A stretch of DNA of 7,047 bases, from NCBI GenBank assembly GCA_902781245.1, contig CACZIP010000104.1, positions 1 to 7,047 of the forward strand. The letters run 5' to 3'. How positions within the stretch are numbered: the first letter of the stretch is position 1; each line of letters begins with the position of its first letter. This document shows, piece by piece, positions 1-5,114 of the stretch. The position numbers were made by a program, and so were the translations under genes. The notes under the pieces are model-generated. The model saw only the letters and a list, made by a program, of their open reading frames with translations, was not told where the DNA came from and did no database searches. Origin of the DNA: an uncultured Coriobacteriaceae bacterium. Lineage in GTDB: Bacteria; Actinomycetota; Coriobacteriia; Coriobacteriales; Eggerthellaceae.

Positions 1-547
1 CGAACCCGACATGGCGAGCGAGCTTCTCAAGTTCGCATGCTACATCGCTTGCGCCGAGCATCCACACTTTGATTGGCTCGAATAGAGCAACGCTCGTCCA
101 GACAAGCCCTTCGAATTGTTCATTGTGCATCGAAGGGCCACGCGTGACGTCTTTCATCTGGAAAACGTCACGTGGCGAGGGCTCGCGTGAAGAGACGATT
201 TCCTTGCTATCGTTGCAGAAGAACACAAGCGATTCGCCGTCAGCCGAACCTATTTCCCCGTATTTCTTTGTAACTTCGTTATCTACGTTTGATTTTGCCA
301 ATTCAGCATCATAGACAATCTTGAACCCGAGCCAGGCAAGTTCTCCATCATCGACAGCCTTAAGGGCACGCTCGAACGTCGCAACATCATCCATTGAAAG
401 CCTTGAAGCAAGGCGTTCGAGGGTTTGAGGGTTTAGGTAAGGATTTTTGCTTCCATCTGAAAACGAAGGGAAATCGCTTACGTTAAGCACTGGTGTTTCC
501 CCAGAGTTCAGAGAATTGATAATGGAAATCAGTGATTCCCTATTCAT
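1..547 (-). CDS. XdhC/CoxI-like family protein, C-terminus cut by the left edge
   Basis: An open frame of 182 codons runs from the ATG at 547-545 to the left edge with no stop, so the C-terminus is missing. The start MNRESLISII overlaps the last codons of purN by 8 bp and has AAAGGTG seven bases upstream, which suggests translational coupling. Residues 159-182 read IKVWMLGASDVACELEKLAR followed by HVGF. That is a strand-turn-helix pattern of a nucleotide-binding Rossmann fold, closely like the C-terminal domain of XdhC/CoxI proteins, whose usual form is GAGHVA..LA...GF. XdhC proteins help insert sulfurated molybdenum cofactor into xanthine dehydrogenase-type hydroxylases. The N-terminal 150 residues do not show the classical XdhC N-terminal motif as I know it, and GAGH is GASD here, so the exact role is open. 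A different Rossmann-fold protein is the alternative. I am confident the gene is real and moderately confident of the family. Confidence 0.62.
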   Translation of the reverse strand, partial: MNRESLISIINSLNSGETPVLNVSDFPSFSDGSKNPYLNPQTLERLASRLSMDDVATFERALKAVDDGELAWLGFKIVYDAELAKSNVDNEVTKKYGEIGSADGESLVFFCNDSKEIVSSREPSPRDVFQMKDVTRGPSMHNEQFEGLVWTSVALFEPIKVWMLGASDVACELEKLARHVGF

Positions 548-1154
548 GAATACGCACCTTTCCGTTCTTGAGAACTTCCAACCTGCCGTCTGCTATCCAA
601 CCGAGCACTTGCGGATAAATCTCGTGCTCGACATCGTGGATTCGCTCCTCAAGCGATTCGACAGTGTCGTTTTCGCGCACAATTACTGCACGCTGAGCAA
701 TAATCGGCCCCTTGTCGTATTCCTCGTTAGCGAAGTGAACGGTCACTCCGGTAACCTTTACGCCAGCATCAAAGGCATCTTGAATTGCATGAGCACCCTT
801 GAACGACGGCAAAAGCGCAGGGTGAAGATTCAAAATGCGATTCGGGAAGGCGTCAAGCAACACGCTCGTGACCATGCGCATATAGCCAGCCATGACAACA
901 TATTCGACGCCTGAGGCTTTGAGCGTGTCGACAATCATCTGATCAGCGGCATTTGGATCGGCGTACACTTCGCGGTTCAGGACAAGAACAGGCAACCCAA
1001 GCGCTTTGGCACGCTCGATGCAGTAAGCATCAGGTCGCGATGATACAACGTGGGCGATTTCGACAGGAAGCCCTTGAGAAGCAGCATCAGCTATTGCCTG
1101 AAAATTCGTTCCGCTCCCGGAAAGGAGAATGCCGATTTTCAACGGTTCGCTCAT
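540..1154 (-). CDS. purN: Phosphoribosylglycinamide formyltransferase PurN
   Basis: This 204-residue protein is the folate-dependent GAR transformylase. It moves the formyl group of 10-formyltetrahydrofolate onto glycinamide ribonucleotide, the third step of de novo purine synthesis in the cytoplasm. The N-terminal phosphate-binding loop LLSGSGTNFQA is at residues 10-20. The catalytic block NLHPALLPSFKGAH spans 109-122, with the expected Asn109 and His111. The third catalytic residue is Asp147 in EEYDKGP. Length is normal for the family, and no residue of the active-site set is missing. The ATG at 1154 is preceded by a good ribosome binding site. The gene lies 17 bp after purM and overlaps the next gene by 8 bp, so it is an internal gene of the minus-strand operon. 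Confidence 0.97.
   Translation of the reverse strand: MSEPLKIGILLSGSGTNFQAIADAASQGLPVEIAHVVSSRPDAYCIERAKALGLPVLVLNREVYADPNAADQMIVDTLKASGVEYVVMAGYMRMVTSVLLDAFPNRILNLHPALLPSFKGAHAIQDAFDAGVKVTGVTVHFANEEYDKGPIIAQRAVIVRENDTVESLEERIHDVEHEIYPQVLGWIADGRLEVLKNGKVRIHE
555..561 (-). promoter_or_regulatory. Ribosome binding site of the XdhC-like gene, inside purN
   Basis: On the minus strand AAAGGTG lies seven bases before the ATG at 547, within the last codons of purN. It supports this start and reinitiation by ribosomes finishing purN. Confidence 0.5.
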
Positions 1155-1160
1155 TTTGCA

Positions 1161-1167
1161 CTCCTAT
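1161..1167 (-). promoter_or_regulatory. Ribosome binding site of purN
   Basis: ATAGGAG on the minus strand lies six bases before the purN ATG, in the 17-bp gap after purM. It fixes the start at 1154. Confidence 0.7.
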
Positions 1168-1171
1168 CTGC

Positions 1172-2260
1172 TTAATCAAAAAGGGTTCCGCTGTTCTTGT
1201 AGCGGACAATTCCTTCACCATCATCGATCTCGCCGATTACGTATGTCGTATCGCCAGCCGATTCTGCAGCTGCACGTACGGAGTCAACCGAATCGGCATC
1301 GACAATCAGCACAAGCCCGATGCCCATGTTGAATGTCTTGAGCGCTTCGTCCTCGGAGAGGTTAGCTGCTTCACACGTGTAACGAATAACAGGAAGCACA
1401 GGCCAGGTGCCAATCTCGACGACGGCATCGACAGAATCGTTGAGAGCACGGTTGAGGTTCTCGGTGATTCCGCCACCAGTGATATGAGCCAAAGCATGAA
1501 CAGCTCCAGGACAAGCATCCATAACCGCATGAACAGCTTTGACGTACAAACGAGTTGGCGTTAGCAGAGCTTCAGCGACACCAAGCCCATCAAGCTTGTC
1601 AAGAGGCTCCGTAACCTCTTCTAGCGTCTTTCCCTCGAGGCATACCTTACGAGCAAGCGAGAAACCGTTTGAATGCAGACCACTTGAAGCAAGGCCAACG
1701 AGAACGTCGCCTTTCTTGACTGATGCAGGGTCGAGCATTTTGGGGCGATCGACTATGCCGACGCAGAAACCTGAAAGGTCGTAATCTTTCGGATCCATAA
1801 CGCCAGGATGCTCCGCCATCTCGCCGCCGATTAGAGAGCAGCCTGACTGTCTGCAACCCTCGGCGATTCCCCCAACGATTTGCGCAACAGCTTCGGATTC
1901 GAGCTTTCCCACCGCGATATAGTCGAGGAAAAAGAGTGGTTCAGCGCCACATGCGAGAATGTCATTGACGCACATGGCGACAAGATCGATTCCAACGGTA
2001 TCATGCTTGTTGATGAGCTGGGCAATCTTTAGCTTGGTACCCACGCCATCCGTTCCGCTTACGAGAAGCGGGTCTTCCATGTCTTTCGCCTTGGCAATAG
2101 AGAACAGGCCGCCAAAGCCACCGATGTCTCCAACCACCTCTGGTCGATATGTCGACTTGACGTGGGCACGTATTGCGTCAACTGCACGCGCACCTTCTTC
2201 AATGTCGACGCCGGCTGCTGCGTATGTGACTTGGTTTTTGCTGTTCTCGATCTCGCTCAT
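1172..2260 (-). CDS. purM: Phosphoribosylformylglycinamidine cyclo-ligase PurM (AIR synthetase)
   Basis: This 362-residue protein closes the imidazole ring of purines: FGAM plus ATP gives aminoimidazole ribonucleotide, ADP and phosphate. The N-terminal signature TYAAAGVDIEEG is at 12-23. The ATP-grasping motif GTDGVGTKL is at 69-77. The conserved core AMCVNDILACGAEPLFFLDY is at 95-114. GGEMAEHPG and the SSGLHSNGFSLAR block follow in the central part, and HITGGGITENLNR begins the C-terminal domain. Length and motif order are normal for the PurM/AIRS family. The start is only 8 bp after the sortase stop. A GAGGAAGG stretch inside the sortase's final codons (2273-2280) is about 12 bases upstream and may serve as ribosome binding site together with a nearer AGG. 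PurN follows after 17 bp, the common purM-purN pairing. Confidence 0.98.
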   Translation of the reverse strand: MSEIENSKNQVTYAAAGVDIEEGARAVDAIRAHVKSTYRPEVVGDIGGFGGLFSIAKAKDMEDPLLVSGTDGVGTKLKIAQLINKHDTVGIDLVAMCVNDILACGAEPLFFLDYIAVGKLESEAVAQIVGGIAEGCRQSGCSLIGGEMAEHPGVMDPKDYDLSGFCVGIVDRPKMLDPASVKKGDVLVGLASSGLHSNGFSLARKVCLEGKTLEEVTEPLDKLDGLGVAEALLTPTRLYVKAVHAVMDACPGAVHALAHITGGGITENLNRALNDSVDAVVEIGTWPVLPVIRYTCEAANLSEDEALKTFNMGIGLVLIVDADSVDSVRAAAESAGDTTYVIGEIDDGEGIVRYKNSGTLFD

Positions 2261-2268
2261 ATATGAAC

Positions 2269-3231
2269 CTAGCCTTCCTCTTGAGTCGTTTCATCAGGCT
2301 CGTTTGCATCATCTTGTTCAGTGTTTTCCGCCAATCCGCCTGCGCCTCGAGTTTCCTGCTCAAGATCGTTTACGAATCCACCAGCTTCGCCTGATTCATT
2401 TGCACTTATACCTACATTGCCAGATAAATCTTCAGCATTCTTGTCAACGACATAGCAGAATAGGACATAACGTCCAATTGATTGGTAGGTGTTGTCGCAT
2501 GTCGCGAATGCGAATGACTTCTTAATTTCTTTTGCCGCGGGTATATTTCCTGGATCGAATTCAGAGTGATTGATCATATCCTGGACATACGAAGCCATAG
2601 CCTCAGGACTCTCAAATTCTGTCTCAACAATAGCTTCAGTTCCAGGGCAATGGATGAGCGAGTATGCTCTCAATTTGTAATTGCCTTGCGGCGTGAGAAG
2701 GAAAACCGTTCTACATTCCTCGAAACGTTTCTGGCTGTCCATTTCACCGATACTTGCAAACATCGACCCATCGTTCAGATGATGTCCATATACGAAATTA
2801 GAGGCATCGCTCCAATCGCTCGCGTTTCGATAATCGAGGAATATCGTTCCAAACTCAGCAAGCCAGCCCTCGTCTCCATCGAAATCGTGTCCGAGATAAT
2901 AGTCATTATCGGAAGCTTGCACAATCGGATAGTTGATAACCGTATTAGGTATATAGACCCATCCAACAATATCGGGATTTGAAGCCTTTAGTGCGTCCCA
3001 ATCAACTTTAAGCTCCCTAATATCTGCATCTTCGCTGATATCGCTAATGCCAGTTGTCTTCGCAAGTGAATCGTATTTCTGCTGTCCTTGGCAATAACTT
3101 AAACCTATCAGGGCAAGAGCGCATAAGCACACAGTAAGCACGATGAGTGAAAGTATGAACACAACACGCCATGGTCCGCCGCTCTTTCGGCCTTTCTTGA
3201 TAGCGTGTTGACCATTGTTATTTGTAGCCAT
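2269..3231 (-). CDS. srtB: Class B sortase, membrane-anchored, with an acidic C-terminal tail
   Basis: This 320-residue protein looks like a cysteine transpeptidase that links proteins carrying a C-terminal sorting signal to the cell wall or to pilins outside the membrane. A basic N-terminus (KKGRKSGGPWR) precedes one membrane span at about 23-45, so the catalytic part should lie outside. The sortase fold runs from about 75 to 262: VGWVYIPNTVINYPIVQ at 89-105, the histidine motif FVYGHHLNDGSMF at 146-158 (His150 catalytic), the cysteine motif FATCDNT at 242-248 (Cys245), and Arg254 in GRY. The His-Cys-Arg set is complete, and the motif style is class B. After residue 263 comes an unusual tail of some 57 residues rich in Glu, Asp, Asn and Gly with no second membrane span. 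The 17-bp gap before the ATG has no clear Shine-Dalgarno sequence, so translation may be weak or coupled to the preceding gene. No candidate substrate with a sorting signal is visible here. Confidence 0.93.
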   Translation of the reverse strand: MATNNNGQHAIKKGRKSGGPWRVVFILSLIVLTVCLCALALIGLSYCQGQQKYDSLAKTTGISDISEDADIRELKVDWDALKASNPDIVGWVYIPNTVINYPIVQASDNDYYLGHDFDGDEGWLAEFGTIFLDYRNASDWSDASNFVYGHHLNDGSMFASIGEMDSQKRFEECRTVFLLTPQGNYKLRAYSLIHCPGTEAIVETEFESPEAMASYVQDMINHSEFDPGNIPAAKEIKKSFAFATCDNTYQSIGRYVLFCYVVDKNAEDLSGNVGISANESGEAGGFVNDLEQETRGAGGLAENTEQDDANEPDETTQEEG

Positions 3232-3248
3232 AATTAGAATTTGCTCGC

Positions 3249-5003
3249 TTACTTTCGATGAAGCCGCTGCTCAAGAGCATTGTTAACTATTTCAAGCGCT
3301 TGTACACGTGCATAATGCTTGTCGTCGCTTTCGAGTATGTGCCACGGTGCGAAAGTCGTCGATGTGAGACGGAACATATCATTGACGGCCATCTTGTATT
3401 GCGGGTACTTCTCGCGATTGCGCCAGTCTTCCTCAGTGATCTTCCACGCCTTATTCGGATCGTTTTGCCTCATCTCGAAGCGTCTCAATTGCTCCTCGGG
3501 CGTGATGTCTACCCAGAACTTCAGAAGAATTGCACCCCATTGAACAAGCTCATGCTCAAACTCGTTGATCTCGTCATAGGCACGGCTCCATTGCTCTGGA
3601 CTCGCAAAACCTTCAACTCGTTCAACCAGAACGCGCCCGTACCAGCTTCGATCGTAGATACCGACATGACCTGCTTTTGGAAGCCTGATCCAATAGCGCC
3701 AAAGATGCGGGTGCATCAATTCCGGTTTCGTCGGCGCGGGACTTGGGAAGACAGTGTACGCACGTGCATCGATGGCTTGCGCTATGCGCTTGATGTTTCC
3801 TCCCTTGCCCGCTGCATCCCAACCTTCGTACATGAGCATGAGAGGCACCCGCTTGCGGAACATTTCCATCTCAAGCATGTTAAAACGTGCCTGCTCGTAT
3901 TTAAGTCGCTCTTTGTATTCTGTGTCAGATTCAATACGAGGCTTTTCGACAGAATGGTCTATTTTCGGACAACCGGCCATGATGATGAAATTCGATGCAC
4001 GAGGCGCTTGAGAGTGCTGGAGCTCTGCTTCGGCTTCAGCGGCAGCTAGCACTTCATCTGGGTTGTCGACAACAGTTTCTTCTGCGCCGCCTTCTGCAAC
4101 TGCAGCAGCCGCACGGGCAGAGTTTGCAGCAGCTTTTGCTTTCGCAGCCTCTTCAGCCTCGTTACCGCCCTTTGCAAGCGCTTCTTCAAGCGCGTTCACG
4201 AGTGTTCTGGCGATCTGAAGGTTTGCTTTGCGCTTGTCTTCACCATTGACGATGGTCCAAGGCGCAAAATCGAAATTCGTGCGCTCGAGAAGTTGGTCGT
4301 AGAGCTGGTATGCCTTGTCATAGTATTTCGTCTGAGCCATTTTCTCGTCGCTCACACGCCATGCGGTGTTTACGTTTTCCCGAAGCCGCTTCATGCGCTT
4401 CTTCTGGGCTTCTTTGGTCACGTGCACGAAAAGCTTGATGACGATGTAACCGTCGTCGACGAGCATGCGCTCGAAGTTATGAGCGATGCTCTGATAGCTA
4501 GCGACGACATTTCCATGGAACTCGCCACGTGCAACTTCTGCCCAATCCTGGCTCACGCTACCTTTTTTCGCCAGCTTTGCAACAGTCTCCTCCCGAGAGC
4601 CTTCGAGAAGTTCGAACAAAGCTTGCTCGATTCCGGTTGCATACCAGCCACGGTCGTAGAACGTAATGGTCCCACGCTCTCCAAGCGACTGCCAAAACTG
4701 CTGCATCACGGGGAAGTAATTCTGGACACCCCACTCACGTCCAGGAAACGAACTCATGGTGTCAATATCAAGTTCTCGAGTGACGTGCACGCTCGTTGCG
4801 CGCGCATCGAGCTCATACATGAGGTCTGAAATGCGACTTCCCTTTCCAGCACCGCCCCATCCTTCAAACAAGGCTACGACTCCAACGCCGGCACTGCGCG
4901 CCTTCTGCTGAAGCACTACGAGCTTAGCGATGAGCTCTTTGTATTCGGATTTGAACGTATCTCTGTCAAGCTTTTCAGCTGTAAAGTCGATTTGTTCGAG
5001 CAT
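3249..5003 (-). CDS. pap: Polyphosphate:AMP phosphotransferase (tandem PPK2, class II)
   Basis: This 584-residue protein has two PPK2-type kinase domains in a row, the layout of polyphosphate:AMP phosphotransferases that make ADP from AMP using polyphosphate. Domain 1 (about 1-275) has a P-loop EGWGGAGKGS at 47-56 and Walker B-like YDRGWY at 116-121. Domain 2 (about 350-584) has EGWDAAGKGG at 393-402, YDRSWYGRVLVERVEGF from 450, and the lid motif RQNDPNKAWKITEEDWRNRE. Domain 2 carries the usual Asp396 in the P-loop. In domain 1 that position is Gly50, so domain 2 is probably the main catalytic unit. An Ala/Glu-rich linker at about 279-345 joins them; it makes the protein longer than the roughly 475-500 residues I recall for characterised members. 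The ATG at 5003 follows AAAGGAG at 8 bases. It is the first gene of the minus-strand operon and diverges from ppk1. ADP rather than GDP as product is inferred from the architecture. Confidence 0.93.
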   Translation of the reverse strand: MLEQIDFTAEKLDRDTFKSEYKELIAKLVVLQQKARSAGVGVVALFEGWGGAGKGSRISDLMYELDARATSVHVTRELDIDTMSSFPGREWGVQNYFPVMQQFWQSLGERGTITFYDRGWYATGIEQALFELLEGSREETVAKLAKKGSVSQDWAEVARGEFHGNVVASYQSIAHNFERMLVDDGYIVIKLFVHVTKEAQKKRMKRLRENVNTAWRVSDEKMAQTKYYDKAYQLYDQLLERTNFDFAPWTIVNGEDKRKANLQIARTLVNALEEALAKGGNEAEEAAKAKAAANSARAAAAVAEGGAEETVVDNPDEVLAAAEAEAELQHSQAPRASNFIIMAGCPKIDHSVEKPRIESDTEYKERLKYEQARFNMLEMEMFRKRVPLMLMYEGWDAAGKGGNIKRIAQAIDARAYTVFPSPAPTKPELMHPHLWRYWIRLPKAGHVGIYDRSWYGRVLVERVEGFASPEQWSRAYDEINEFEHELVQWGAILLKFWVDITPEEQLRRFEMRQNDPNKAWKITEEDWRNREKYPQYKMAVNDMFRLTSTTFAPWHILESDDKHYARVQALEIVNNALEQRLHRK

Positions 5004-5011
5004 GTCGATCG

Positions 5012-5018
5012 CTCCTTT
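5012..5018 (-). promoter_or_regulatory. Ribosome binding site of the polyphosphate:AMP phosphotransferase gene
   Basis: AAAGGAG on the minus strand, eight bases before the ATG at 5003. It is a strong site and supports this start over later in-frame codons. Confidence 0.75.
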
Positions 5019-5068
5019 CTCACGACTCTTGATGATACAACAACAAGAACGCTTCGGAGAACTTGCGG

Positions 5069-5079
5069 TATAGTATATT
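5069..5079 (+). promoter_or_regulatory. Possible -10 region for ppk1, overlapping the divergent -10
   Basis: On the plus strand TATAGT (5069-5074) or TATATT (5074-5079) could be the ppk1 -10 box, giving a leader of roughly 30 bases. No convincing -35 box is found at normal spacing upstream, so this is tentative. The core TATAGTATA is an odd palindrome and therefore resembles a -10 box on both strands; it overlaps the minus-strand box at 5072-5077. Confidence 0.35.
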
Positions 5080-5100
5080 GGCCTGCTGCAAACACTTCAA
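5072..5100 (-). promoter_or_regulatory. Housekeeping-type promoter for the minus-strand operon
   Basis: On the minus strand, TTGAAG (5100-5095) and TATACT (5077-5072) are separated by exactly 17 bp, matching four and five of six consensus positions. Transcription would begin near 5065, giving a leader of about 60 bases before the phosphotransferase ATG. No terminator or obvious promoter was noticed in the short gaps downstream, so this could drive all five genes. Confidence 0.6.
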
Positions 5101-5103
5101 AAC

Positions 5104-5109
5104 AGAGGA
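5104..5109 (+). promoter_or_regulatory. Ribosome binding site of ppk1
   Basis: AGAGGA lies five bases before the ATG at 5115. It fixes the start and thus shows that the Lys-rich N-terminal extension belongs to the protein. Confidence 0.65.
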
Positions 5110-5114
5110 TTAAC

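Larger units (their letters stand above)
1..5065 (-). other. Predicted five-gene operon: pap, sortase, purM, purN, XdhC-like
   Basis: All five genes point the same way, with gaps of 17, 8 and 17 bp and one 8-bp overlap. I noticed no stem-loop plus T-run in any gap. The only promoter-like sequence found is upstream of the first gene. Co-transcription is an inference from spacing; internal promoters inside coding sequence cannot be excluded by eye. Together the unit covers AMP phosphorylation from polyphosphate, two steps of purine synthesis, a cell-surface transpeptidase and a possible molybdoenzyme maturation factor. Confidence 0.65.

Noticed and set aside
447..914. A 155-codon plus-strand open frame at the purN end
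   Set aside because: It is antisense to purN and the start of the XdhC-like gene, with no family resemblance.
953..1564. A 203-codon plus-strand open frame over purN and purM
   Set aside because: It spans antisense to the ends of two well-supported genes and their gap. The translation is rich in Arg, Ser and Cys with no domain, typical of a shadow frame.
2261..2268. A terminator or separate purM promoter between sortase and purM
   Set aside because: The gap is only 8 bp with no hairpin and no room for a promoter; a promoter inside the sortase coding region cannot be judged by eye.
3082..3111. Possible lipobox at the end of the sortase membrane span (GLSYC, Cys47)
   Set aside because: The residue before Cys is Tyr, where lipoprotein signals need a small residue, and class B sortases are normally anchored by an uncleaved N-terminal span.
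3258..4049. A 263-codon open frame on the plus strand
   Set aside because: It lies fully antisense to the C-terminal kinase domain of the phosphotransferase, whose frame has clear P-loop and lid motifs. Its translation shows no recognisable domain, and no good ribosome binding site is evident.
5044..5065. Short inverted repeat CAAG...CTTG near the expected minus-strand start site
   Set aside because: Only four base pairs in each arm with no matching inner sequence; expected by chance. I do not claim an operator or leader hairpin.
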